Assembly (NCBI GenBank): GCA_036365455.1
Contig: JAWQUS010000007.1
Coordinates: 24,336,001-24,400,000 of the forward strand
Direction of reading: 5' to 3'
Length of the DNA: 64,000 nucleotides
DNA from: Macrosoma leucophasiata
Taxonomy: Eukaryota; Arthropoda; Insecta; Lepidoptera; Hedylidae
Of this stretch, positions 22,406 to 32,500 are shown piece by piece. A program made the position numbers and the translations under genes. The number at the start of each line of letters is the position of its first letter. Position 1 is the stretch's first letter. Below the pieces are notes generated by a model. That model was not told where the DNA came from, did not search any database, and saw nothing but the letters and a program-made list of their open reading frames with translations.

Positions 22406-23711
22406 AGGTTGGGGAAAAAGTCTTTTCGCATTATAGTATGCATGAACTTGTAATAAAATCTCTTTGGCTGTAGTATTTGTATCTGGCTGGTTTAGGTATC
22501 ATTGAAAGTTAAAATTTTAAAGAACATAATTCCAAATTCAAATTAGGCAAATGTGTGAATTTCATTTGTTTTTCGTACTGTCAATATGAGTGAATCTAAT
22601 GAAGAAATACATATCGATACATTTTATCGAATTAATAGTAAAATAAAATTTTACTACAAAAAAAGGTAAAAATGCAACGCAAGCCGCGAAAAAAATTTGC
22701 GAAGTTTATGGACCTAGTGCAGTGTCTGTGAGAGTAGCACAAATTTGGTTTAAGCGTTTTCAATCCGGAAATTTTGATGTCAAAGATGCACCTCGCTCTT
22801 GTCGCCCTATTACGGATAAAATGGATGCCATTTTTGAAAAAGTGGAGCAAGATCGACATATCAGTAGTTACGACGTAGCTGAAGAACTGAGAATTGATCA
22901 CAAAACAGTTTTGGCGCATTTGAAAAAAGCTGGGTACAAAAAATAGCTCGATATTTGGGTACCTCACGAGCTCACTGAAAGAAACCTAATGAACCGTGTA
23001 CTCATTTGTGATTCTTTATTACGACGTAATGAAACCGAATCATTTTTGAAGAAGCTGATAACTGGTGATGAAAAGTGGATCACGTACGACAAGAACGTGC
23101 GAAAAAGGTCGTGGTCAAAGGCCGGTCAGGCTTCACAGACTGTGGCGAAACCCGGGTTAACTCGCAATAAGGTGATGTTGTGTGTGTGGTGGGATTGGAA
23201 GGGCATTATTCATTATGAGCTATTACCACCAGGCAGGACGATCGATTCTGAACTCTACTGCGAACAACTGATGAGATTAAAGCAAGAACTTGAGAGAAAG
23301 CGGCCGGAATTGATCAACAGAAGGGGTGTGGTGTTTCATCATGATAACGCTAGACCTCACACATCTATAGCCACTCAGCAAAAATTAAGAGAGTTTGGCT
23401 GGGAGGTGTTAATGCATCCGTCGTATAGTCCTGACCTTGCACCTTCAGATTTCCACCTGTTTCGGTCTCTTCAGAATTCTTTATGCAATGTTAGGTTAAC
23501 ATCACGAGAGGACTGCCAAATCCACTTGTCGCGGTATTTTGATGAGAAGTCCCAAAATTTTTATAGCAATGGGATCATGTCCCTACCTACAAGATGGCAA
23601 AAGGTTATCGAACAAAATGGTACATACATACTTTAGTTAAATTTAAATAAACTATATTAAAAAATGTTTTGATTTATCTTAAAAAATGCGAAGAAACTTT
23701 TTCCCCAACCT
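22406..23711 (+). mobile_element. Degenerate mariner transposon (about 1.3 kb)
   Basis: Both ends carry inverted repeats: GGTTGGGGAAAAAGTC at 22407 and the complement of GGTTGGGGAAAAAGT at the right, with TA-rich flanks. The exact TA duplication is ambiguous. The transposase reading has the mariner DNA-binding start, the WVPHEL linker and the D,D34D triad: Asp in TGDEKWITYD, Asp in FHHDNARPH and Asp in YSPDLAPSD. The coding region is broken (see the pseudogene entry). It lies in a repeat-rich part of the presumed first intron. Confidence 0.95.
22587..23636 (+). pseudogene. Mariner transposase pseudogene
   Basis: The frame starts near ATGAGTGAATC at 22587. It breaks near 22660 by what looks like one extra A in a homopolymer, then resumes and reads SVRVAQIWFKRFQSGNFDVK and on to KKAGYKK. 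A TAG stop interrupts it at 22944-22946. After that it is open to a natural TAG at 23634-23636 (215 residues from the internal Met at 22989). The helix-turn-helix DNA-binding part lies before the stop. The DDE/D domain after the stop looks complete, with all three acidic residues present. With one frameshift and one nonsense change it cannot make full-length enzyme. Confidence 0.9.
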
Positions 23712-23734
23712 TATATATTACCTTCCATAAAAAA

Positions 23735-24192
23735 TCTATACAAATAAATAAAATTGGAGTGTCTGTTTGTAATATTAAAATAACCACTTTTTACTAAATG
23801 CATATTGCATATGTTTTATGTATACACGGTACATATACCAAAACAACATTTTTTACAATTTTTGTCTGTCTGTCTGTCTGTCTGTTTGGCGGGGCTAATC
23901 TTTGGTACGGCTGGACCGATTTTGACGGGACTTTCACTGGCAGATAGCTGATGTGATAAGGAATAACATAGGCTACTTTTATCTCCATATATTCATACAT
24001 ACGTACATACCTACATACAAATAAGTAGAATTGGAGTGTATCCGACTTTGACGGGTCTTCCACGGGCAGATAGCTGATGTAGTAAGGAGTAACTTACGCT
24101 ACTTTTATACTAGCTGCGCTCACGACTTCGTCCGGGTAGATACTGAACAATCTTATTTTTCTCACGTGGACGACGTCGCGGGCACAGCTAGT
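23735..24192 (+). mobile_element. Helitron-like element, tandemly duplicated inside
   Basis: It starts TCTATACAAATAAATAAAAT right after the mariner and ends CACAGCTAGT followed by T. Two copies of TTGGAGTG...GACGGG(A/T)CTT..CAC(T/G)GGCAGATAGCTGATGT occur about 270 bp apart, so the element carries an internal direct duplication. (TCTG)n lies at 23862-23886. Confidence 0.5.
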
Positions 24193-24689
24193 TTTGAATA
24201 GTTTGAAGTCAAAAATCACTTAATATTAAAAGCATGACTCAAGAGTTCCGGCTCGCGTGATTTTGATTGAAGTTCCTCGGTTTGCTTTTTGCTCCAATTC
24301 AGCTAATTACTGATTCCGTTTGAATCCATCCTTCGCCTCAAGGCCATTCGAAAGGGAGGCGAGTTTTAAATTATTTTAGCTTATCTGAATAACATTGTTT
24401 TTTCTTTGGTAGGTGAACTGGTTATTATTTTTACAAATATTAAAATTCTAATCCAATATTGCCTTCAAAGGATAAACATCCTTTTTTAATCGACTTATCC
24501 GCCATTAGTGGCAGGGTGAAAGGAACGCTTAAAGGCATACTTTGGCGACCCCGCCGGCGACTACTTGCTGCCGAGACCTATGCGGTTCGAGCCTTTTCGA
24601 GGCTCCATCCAACGGTAGTGACGTGCGAAACCACTTCGGGACCTTTCTCTATTCGAGCTATGGACGTCTTCTAGCCCGATGCACACCGC

Positions 24690-24925
24690 GGACACTCCGC
24701 CAAAATTCCATACAAACGCTTAATTTGAACCAAATTACTACGAGATTCGCATTTACACAGACATCAATCAATGACCTGTATTTACACGCGTACCTGTGTG
24801 CGTAGCACGTACAAAATACCAACCGTCGCCCATAAGAGGGGAAGGGTTGAGTGATGCGGGTAAATCGGGCGGGACGTCGAAGTGTCCATTCTATACGTAG
24901 TATTATTACATATTCTCTGCCCGAT
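24690..24925 (+). repeat. Dispersed repeat, copy 1 of 2
   Basis: CCGCGGACACTCCGCCAAAA, CAGACATCAATCAATGACCT, CCAACCGTCGCCCATAAGAG and the end TATACGTAGTATTATTACAT-ATTCTCTGCC. A shorter copy lies at 36806-36988. The end motif recurs alone near 51845. The class is unknown. Confidence 0.7.
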
Positions 24926-24935
24926 GCCTGTAGTA

Positions 24936-25200
24936 GGTCCCTGCTCAGACCATTCACAACACCAGGCGTCCAAAGACGCTAGTGATAGGATTCATGGCCA
25001 CACCGTTGAACTTCGAGGGAACGGGAACGTCAATGGAGTTCCCTCAACCGCTTCCCCCACCAGTTGCCCCAACCACGTACCTACCAAACGGCAGGATCAC
25101 CGTCAAGCGGCAGAGAATAGGACGCAGGGCTGACGATGCATGTACACCTCTTCCCCAGCCGTCTCCTCACCATAGCAGCAAAGGGCGTAGACCGCGCTAA
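24936..25200 (+). other. Unrecognised ORF with coding-like composition
   Basis: The frame is open from 24936 after a TAG, with ATGs at 24982 and 24994, to TAA at 25198. It reads MATPLNFEGTGTSMEFPQ, then PLPPPVAPTTYLPNGRITVK, then RQRIGRRADDACTPLPQPS. Third positions are C/G-rich, unlike the surroundings. It abuts the repeat ending at 24925. I do not recognise it. A captured or retroposed gene fragment, or an exon of an overlapping gene, are both possible. Confidence 0.35.
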
Positions 25201-25204
25201 ACGC

Positions 25205-26062
25205 TACTCCCCCGTTGGATTTTTCTCAGCTTGACCGGTTTCAGAAACTCAGGTACAAAAGTCACATTACCTCATCAAGTGTCATTATTGCTTCCCAATG
25301 AATATTAAAGTATTAAATACTTGATGTGGAATAAACAATGAGATTATAGTATCCACTGTAGCAAGAACCCACCAAGGCTTTTAAGACTATAAGTAGACCG
25401 TCTAATAGTGTTAAAAGCCTACGGACAAAGTACTAAATGTTTTAATGACTAGTGAGTTTAGTATGTACGCTTAAGGGTCGTATGTATCCTTTAATTAAGG
25501 TTGCGTAATACGAGTAGAGACTTTATGTTCTATGATTAATATAAATAAAGTTAAGCATCGACCAGCGCTAATCCATTTTAATATGCATTTGGATCCAATG
25601 GGTCGATAATACAACAAATATTTTAAACATAGGTACTTATTAATTAGGGTTATATGTTTGGCCGGCAGTCTGAGCTTCTTGATCTTTATTGACAGGACTT
25701 TCTTTGCGACGATTGCCTTAAAGTGGTCACCCACGCGAACGGCGTGCCACTCGTTTTGAGCTTTTTAACTACAAACACCTCATTACAAAAAAATTCTATC
25801 CGACCGTGAAAACCCGCTGGCACTAAAATGTTTTCAAACGAAACTACGCAGGTACACAGACGTATCGATCCGCACAAATGCGGACGTAATGTACACGACT
25901 GTACTGACTCCGAGTGTACTGTCTCTGCTCGACTGTACTGAGCTTATTCACTGCGTGCCGTGTAACAGCATTTTCTGGTTTGTCTTGGTTAAGGCCCTAT
26001 GTGACCGTCTTACAAGTGTATGCTTCGGACGAATATTATACTTGAATGCCTTCTACGGATGA
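25205..26062. other. Intronic sequence, nothing recognised
   Basis: AT-rich with a pair of short reverse frames around 25686-25877. No family features and no clear repeat. Confidence 0.35.
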
Positions 26063-26295
26063 TCTATTTATATATATATAATTCAATTGCTGTTAGTTAG
26101 TCTCGCTAAAGCTCGAGAACGGCTTCACCGATTGGTTTTGAATGATTTTTGGAAGTTCAGGGTAGGTTTAAATATAAAGAAATTGAAGGGAAATAGTAAA
26201 AACCACAATTTCATTTTCCCATACAAATAGTCCGTATCTATCAAACCTTTGACACTTCATTCTGAGGCAATACGAAGTTTGCCGGGTCAGCTAGT
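26063..26295 (+). mobile_element. Helitron-like element
   Basis: It starts TCTATTTATATATATATAAT and ends GCCGGGTCAGCTAGT. The middle keeps the family phrase CGGCTTCACCGATTGGTTTT. There is no coding capacity. Confidence 0.5.
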
Positions 26296-27049
26296 ATTAT
26301 TAAGGGATAAAAATATATAAAATTTAGGGATACACGAAGAGAAATAGATATCTATCAAACCATCAATCTTGATCGTGAAGTATATATATTTACTTTCTAG
26401 ATTTCCCCTTCTAATGTGTTACACGGACGGATAGGAAGAACAAGCCATCTTCATCTATGCACAATCTTCTGCTTAAAATCTTTTACCTTTTTTTAAAGAG
26501 ATAGAAAATACGGTCACTTATAATAGGAACTTCTGAACAAAGTCCCCTTGCATTTTCTTCTGAGGCTCAGCCCCGGAGGAGTAGTACAATATATGCAAAA
26601 CTTAAGTGCGTCCGCGAAGTTTATTTCAAGTCGCTGCAAAGAAGGCGGTATAAAATTAAGGGATACGCGAAGAGACAAAATTGGGAATAGTTCGTTAACA
26701 TCAGGCCAAAATTTAAACTCGCTTTCTTTCTCGTCACCCATCTTTATCCACCTAGTGGCACCTAGTGCGTACCGAACCTAAACAACAATACTGAGGCAGT
26801 ACCGACGGTCTCACATTCGAATCCCTATCTTGAACCAAATGTTTATATATTATCCATACTCAGTCACCAACACACAGAAGAATTATACTAGCGAGACAAT
26901 ACGGGTGGTTTCACAATCGGGTCTCAAGAGTCTCAACATAATCTGCACCTCGCTTTGCCCACACAGTGCACACCGGTCCGAAACAAATGTTGTGGAATTG
27001 ACGATACCAACGTGTCTCACAATAGGATCCCTATGTTAAATAAAATATA

Positions 27050-27112
27050 TGTATGTATCTTCACGCCAGGTCCCTAACGGGGTGGGTAGGCAGAGTGTGG
27101 AGCGCCAGATAA
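27050..27112 (-). repeat. LINE 3' terminus with (ACAT)n tail
   Basis: TATGTATGTATCTTCACGCC then AGGTCCCTAACGGGGTGGGT matches the end of the element at 45765-46015. Similar pieces lie at 8780-8842 and 3915-3961. Confidence 0.65.
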
Positions 27113-27130
27113 TTAAAATGCTAACGCTTA

Positions 27131-27251
27131 AGGTGCAATTTCGAGGGACGCGATTGATCGCGGCAGCGTGCGGTCTATGACGTGGCTCGCGACAGACGCG
27201 CGCGGCCAACGACTGTCGCCGCGATCGATCGCGACCCAAGGAATTGCACCT
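27131..27251. mobile_element. Short palindromic MITE, 121 bp, TTA duplication
   Basis: TTA flanks both ends. The arms begin AGGTGCAATT and contain the GC-rich block GATCGCGGC, with its complement GCCGCGATC near the right end. It is much more GC-rich than its surroundings and interrupts the degenerate tandem array at 26.75-27.8 kb. Confidence 0.75.
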
Positions 27252-27298
27252 TTAATCTGCACCCATTCTCCCCACCCCCCACAAACACACACACTCTC

Positions 27299-27376
27299 AA
27301 TAATTGTTTTATATTATTTCGCATTAACACATGCTCGTGAAATATATATATTTTTTATTTTTTTATAAAGAAAAAT
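27299..27376 (-). mobile_element. SINE-T tail-only insertion, 10-bp duplication
   Basis: ACACACTCTC at 27289-27298 and 27377-27386 flanks a reverse-oriented SINE-T 3' tail (AATAATTGTTTTATATTATT, then CGCATTAACACATGC and a T-rich run). The tRNA-like head is absent, as expected from 5' truncation during reverse transcription. Confidence 0.75.
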
Positions 27377-28101
27377 ACACACTCTCGTCGCATATTAGTG
27401 AAACAATACCGGTGGTTACTATTAGGTCCCTATGAACTTAATCTACACCCCCCTTTACCAACAAAGTGCATATCGGTACGAAATAAATGTTGCAGAATTG
27501 AAGTTAGCCGACAATACCGCGACAATCGGGTCCCCATTTTAAATGCTCACAGCTTCATCTACACCCACGTTTAAACCAGATTCATAATAATTATTGTGTC
27601 GGAATAGGTATGTCGTGGTGCGACAGAACGCAAATGTTGACATACATTAATTATAACTAGATTAACAGCGTGTCGCAGAGTGTTGTGGCGAGTCATAATG
27701 ACACAGATAACTGTCTGTCGCGCCACAACACACCCCAACACAACAATGTAAACCGGGCTTTATCCACGCAGTGCGTACTGAAATGAAACACATGTACTCC
27801 AGCGGACATTCGTAGGCGTCTGCCCTTGATCGATCCGTGTTATTCCCTTTACAGCTCTCCGTGCCCGCCCCCCTTTATAGCGGCAAGGACTACATGTTTG
27901 TGGCCACGAATTGGACGTGTCAGGTGAATTGTAAAAGTTTCATAGGATATTCCACGTAATGGAAGATACATTATGTAGGTATCTGTTCCTTGGTGACTCT
28001 TGACTGCGTGATTATGGAATGAAATCGACGCGGGAATGGCCTATTTTGATTTTGGATGTCAGTTAATCGAAACATAGTAGGTAGTAGAATAATAAAGTAA
28101 C

Positions 28102-28509
28102 TGGTGGTAGAGCTCCAGTGATGGAGCTCGCGGAGGTAGGCACCACCGCATTACCTAATCTACTCGCAGCTAAATGGTAGTGCGCACTATCGTGTTCTTG
28201 TCAGGTGATAATGTACGGGTAATTTTCGGCACAGTGGTATATCACCTCTGGCCTCAAGAGCGACAACGCATCTCCATTGAAATCTTTTGTTTCATGTAGA
28301 TAATTATAAGCTACAGTATCACTTAAGGGCCCCACACATTAACAGTCCGCCGCCAGATATTAGCCTGTGAGTTAATCATAAGAGATCTGACTGACAAAAT
28401 CGTACAAAGAACAGTGAGTCTGTGATCTCTTACGATTAACTGACAGGCGGACTGTGTGGGGCCCTTTACTATCAATGTTAACTTTGCCACATCATGACAT
28501 AAAAAAAAA
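28102..28509 (+). repeat. SINE-A copy, full length, split by a 140-bp MITE
   Basis: It starts CTGGTGGTAGAGCTCCAGTG. The MITE at 28326-28465 sits inside CACTTA|CATCAATG. It ends ATCATGACATAAAAAAAA. Confidence 0.85.
28326..28465. mobile_element. Short palindromic MITE, 140 bp, TTA duplication, nested in a SINE-A copy
   Basis: The SINE-A consensus ...CACTTAACATCAATG... is split: TTA, then AGGGCCCCACACA ... TGTGTGGGGCCCT, then TTA, then the rest of the SINE. Further inside, CAGTCCGCC, AGTTAATCATAAGAGATC and their complements pair. Confidence 0.85.
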
Positions 28510-28548
28510 TATAAATTTGAGGAATTTTAGCATTTGTAGAATTGTTTG

Positions 28549-28660
28549 CTAGTTGTAGAGCTCGATTGACGATGCTTGAGGCCGTCAACACCACTGCAAT
28601 CCATGTAACCACACAACGATTGTGATAGTGGTGTGGTAACGGACGCCGGGATTTCTGACA
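28549..28660 (+). repeat. Strongly diverged SINE-A 5' part
   Basis: AGTTGTAGAGCTCGATTGAC and CCGTCAACACCACTGCAATC resemble the unit's start. The hAT element at 28698 inserted just downstream. Confidence 0.4.
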
Positions 28661-28697
28661 CAGGCATCTTATGAGTTAGTTGTTAGTTGCTGTAGAG

Positions 28698-29534
28698 CAG
28701 CTATACTATAAGTGCGTTCCGCGGAACCCTAGGGATCCCTGACACCTCTGTCGGGGTTCCGTAAGAATTTAGAAAAAAAAATCAAAATACCTCTCTCTGG
28801 TCGCTCCGCGGCCGCACAAAACGCTATGAACGTTATTTATTTATTTATTTGTATTTGTAGAAACATGTGTTACAATAGCTGGTACAATATCTCAGTTCGA
28901 TGCGCGCATCTTTTGAAAAGTATTTTCCCAAAGAACACAATACAAAAATTAAAGTGAATTCATGGATTCATAATCCTTTTTTACCCAACTTGGAAAAGCC
29001 TGAAAACATGTCAAACGAGATATATGAATCTCTTTTAGAAATGTCATCAGACACAAGTATGGAGTCACTGTTCAAAACGACGCCTCTCAATGATTTTTGG
29101 TGCAGAATCCAAGATGAATATGCAATGCTTGGCCAAATGGCTCTGGATATTCTTCTCCCGTTCCCAACTACATATTTGTGCGAAACAGGATTCTCTGCCT
29201 ACGCAGCCACGAAAACAAAATATCGCAATAGACTGGACGCCGAAGCTGATATGAGACTCCAACTTTCTTCCATCAAACCTGATATCAACCAATTGATGAA
29301 AAATAAAAAACAGTTTCATACCTCCCACTAGTTAGAAAACATTTAAAAAGAAAAATCTATTATTGTCCTTGCCAAGTGGTGAAGTAAATAATAATTAGTA
29401 ACTGTTACATTGTACTTTTATTATGCTGATTAATAAAAAATACACTTATAAAAACAATTGTTTTATTGTAGGGTTCCATCAAGTATTTTGATTCCCAAAA
29501 GGGTTCCATCATTTAAAACGTTTGAGAACCACTG
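28698..29534 (+). mobile_element. Internally deleted hAT transposon with 8-bp target-site duplication
   Basis: CTGTAGAG at 28690-28697 and again at 29535-29542 flanks an element starting CAG and ending CTG. The right end in reverse reads CAGTGGTTCTCAAACG, typical of hAT termini. The left end is divergent (CAGCTATACTATAAGTGCG), but both ends share a GGAACCCT block close inside. At 837 bp it is far shorter than an autonomous hAT element (2.5-4 kb). Only the last part of the transposase remains (28900-29331). Confidence 0.85.
28900..29331 (+). pseudogene. hAT transposase C-terminal fragment (dimerisation region)
   Basis: An open frame of 143 codons contains MRASFEKYFPKEH, DFWCRIQDEYAMLGQMALDI and LLPFPTTYLCETGFSAYAAT, then KYRNRLDAEADMRLQLS. 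The (F/L)PTTYLCE-GFS-KNRL pattern is the C-terminal dimerisation region of hAT transposases and of domesticated relatives of the ZBED5/FAM200/SCAND3 type. The zinc finger and the catalytic core are missing, and an in-frame stop lies about 24 bases upstream. The frame is unusually clean for a relic, so the insertion is probably young. Confidence 0.85.
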
Positions 29535-29542
29535 CTGTAGAG

Positions 29543-32500
29543 AGATAGTAGTAGAGCAACATACGTATTTCCATTGATAAGCTCGATTACTATCAATCTG
29601 AATTGTAAGCCTATCTAGTATCTATCGCCTTTATGATAAAAAAGAAAATAAAACATGGCCTCATCTGCGAATAATTATTTTAATATAACAAAACATTTTT
29701 TTGAAACATGAGCACATTAAGTAAAAATTTGTTAAATATTGATATAATTAACGGATAATCGAAAATGTCAATCAATCAATATCTCTGTATCTCTGCTACT
29801 CTTGTACTCAATAATAAAAAAAAGGGTTTTTATATGTACTTAACTGCTCTCACCATCCACCTTCTGATATAAATTATTTCAAAGATACTAGTTCTATTAC
29901 CTAATGAATAAAATGTGTAATCACATTTTATCTAAATTCATAAACCGTTGCTTACCAATCCATTTGAATAACATTGAACTAAACGATCGTTTATCATAGG
30001 TATTCAATTTCAATATAGTCAATGTGGTAGAGCCAAGTTCGTGTGCTGCTATCTTTTTTGCTTTTGTTGTATAGCGGTATGCAATCGTTAGTGGATGCAT
30101 GTATACAAGTACGTCAATACGTAGTAGTTAGTACGCTTACTTACCATATTCATCAGCTTATAAACCTTTTTTTATGTAGGTATGTATATTAGGATTTCAT
30201 TAATATTTAACGGTAGCACGGAAAAGTTAAACACCATCTTTTTATGACATGTTAAGTAACTTTGCGGTGCATACGCGAACTCCGTTATCAGTAAAATCGT
30301 AGTCAAAAACTTCCACCGATACATTGGTTTGATTGGTGGAAGGATAGGAAGTACATGATAGCAATAAAAAGCTCAAATTATTAAGTAAAATTTCTCTACC
30401 GAACTTGGCTGTAACACTAATCTACGTAGACACCAACCAATAATAATTGGCAATCTCGCAGACAGATCCATCAAAACCAATGAAGCGGGACAGAGGGAAC
30501 GAGAGTATAATAAAGATGTAACACAAAACTGGGGGTCATTATAATATCACCCCTCGTATCGACCCCGCGACTCGGATTGATGTCCCGCCTACAAATGCCG
30601 ACTTTATAGATATCTTTTTAATATCCGTAACTCGCGGATGTACGAAATGATCGTTGTGGTATTGCTGAAAATATTAAAGAAATTTTCATTTTGGTCGTCT
30701 TAACCAACTTTGTCAAAAGCTCAACTGTTGTTGCATCTTTGTGCTACTGCAGGTTTTATTGTTTATTTGAAACTAATTAAAGCATTTTCATGAAGCTGAG
30801 CAGTCATTGAATCATGTTTTAAGATCTGAAATATTTTTACAAATTAAAAAAACATGTTCAAGCAAAGAGAAAAAAATATAAGAAAAATAGCTTAAAATAA
30901 ATTTGGAGTAAGACTAAATAGTGACAATATCAAGATACGGATACTGTATTATTTTATGTTGGAACTTGGAACATATAAAACTACGCACATCGTTTAGAAT
31001 AAAAACCATTGAAACACGAAAGCCAAATGGCAAAACAGAACTGCACTAAAATATTATTTACCTGATCTACCTATCGAGATCTAGATCTACGTTTTTCAAT
31101 GAAAGCGCCTGTGACCGAGTCAAGTGAAGTTGTGCATAATATGGAAGCATTCTCAAGGAAGTGTAATTCACAGAATATGGCTAAGCCTACCATCAAAATG
31201 CGGTACGTAAAAAATCCCTTAAAAAGTTTATCTCATACTTAATCCTTGGCAAGAACTAATAAAAGTTACAAATTGTCAAGTCATAAAAATAAAGTATCTT
31301 GTGAAAGCAGGGAATCAGAGGGTACTAAATTAAGGGGGTTCGGCGAACATCAACAATCACAACAACGTGGGGGATATGCGAGTGGACGAGGCAAACCTTC
31401 TGGGCGTAGGGATCACATAGATTTATCATTTAGATTACTCACTGCATCTCTTTTGCACGGAAATTTTGCACGGAATAAACAAACGTTTAACGTCCAAGAC
31501 TCCGAATCGGCTGGACTGCTTCGAATTTCGTGAAAATTTTAAGATAGCATTCTGATAAAATGATAATGAACATAACTTGAACTTGCTAGATGAAAAATGT
31601 GCTCGACTGTAAATTATATAGGTAATAATGTTCATAGCCTTTAGCATGGCATGGATAACGATGCGCTGGTTGGTCAACCAAGAATATTTCGGCTGTTTTC
31701 ATACTGTAAGTATTATTAGTTGTAGAAATTCATTCTTATCGGATCTTATTTTTTATGTGCTACTAATTTGCATTAGACTACAAAAAAGAATATACGTAAA
31801 ATTATATCCCTTTTGATTGTTTATAGCGAGCTTAGTATTTTTATTTTGGATTCAAGTGAATTCAGGAACAGTCAAGTTGCTGTAACCGCACGATGACTCA
31901 CCTGTGTCTATATTTATCACGAATTCATTGTGAATCATGCCTTAATCTACTTCAGTAGTGTTTTCTGAGTTACATACAAAACAACGATTTTGAAGCACAC
32001 TAATGTTAGAATTTATTTTTCAAGATCGTAAGAATCGTATGTTCTAACACTGTGAGAGTCCCCATTATCGGCACCTCATTTTGCCCTCGTGTTCTTATGT
32101 ATTCTAAATGAACTCAAGCGTATCTTTGCGAACAGCCTCTATGAACGTCATTTTGTGGTTAAATTACAATTGCAGAGCGTAAATATAAACTTGTGTTACG
32201 TTAAACAAAATATTTTATGTAAATAGCTTATTAACCATCGTATAAATTTTCACTAAACTTACTGTAGCCAACAATATTGCCCTCATAATCAAAATTGTGT
32301 TTACTTTGGTACAACAGGGACATTATACACGATTCATGGCTTTAATATAGCTGAGGCTTCGCGAAATTTGATACGGCAGATTTGCAAAATCGATCGACTA
32401 ATATCCATAGATGTTTATAGAAAACCTTTTGGGGGTTTTGAAGTTGTTAAATCCGAAAAAGCATTTTCAACATTATTTTTCAGACTATCTTTTAGTCTGA

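Larger units (their letters stand above)
26750..27790. repeat. Degenerate tandem array, unit about 150-170 bp
   Basis: Phrases recur in order: GCGAGACAATACGGGTGG / GTGAAACAATACCGGTGG; CACAATCGGGTCTC / GACAATCGGGTCCCC / ACAATAGGATCCC; CACAGTGCACACCGGTCCGA / CAAAGTGCATATCGGTACGA; AATGTTGTGGAATTGA / AATGTTGCAGAATTGA. Three to four worn units are separated by a LINE tail, a GC-rich MITE and a SINE-T tail. Confidence 0.6.
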
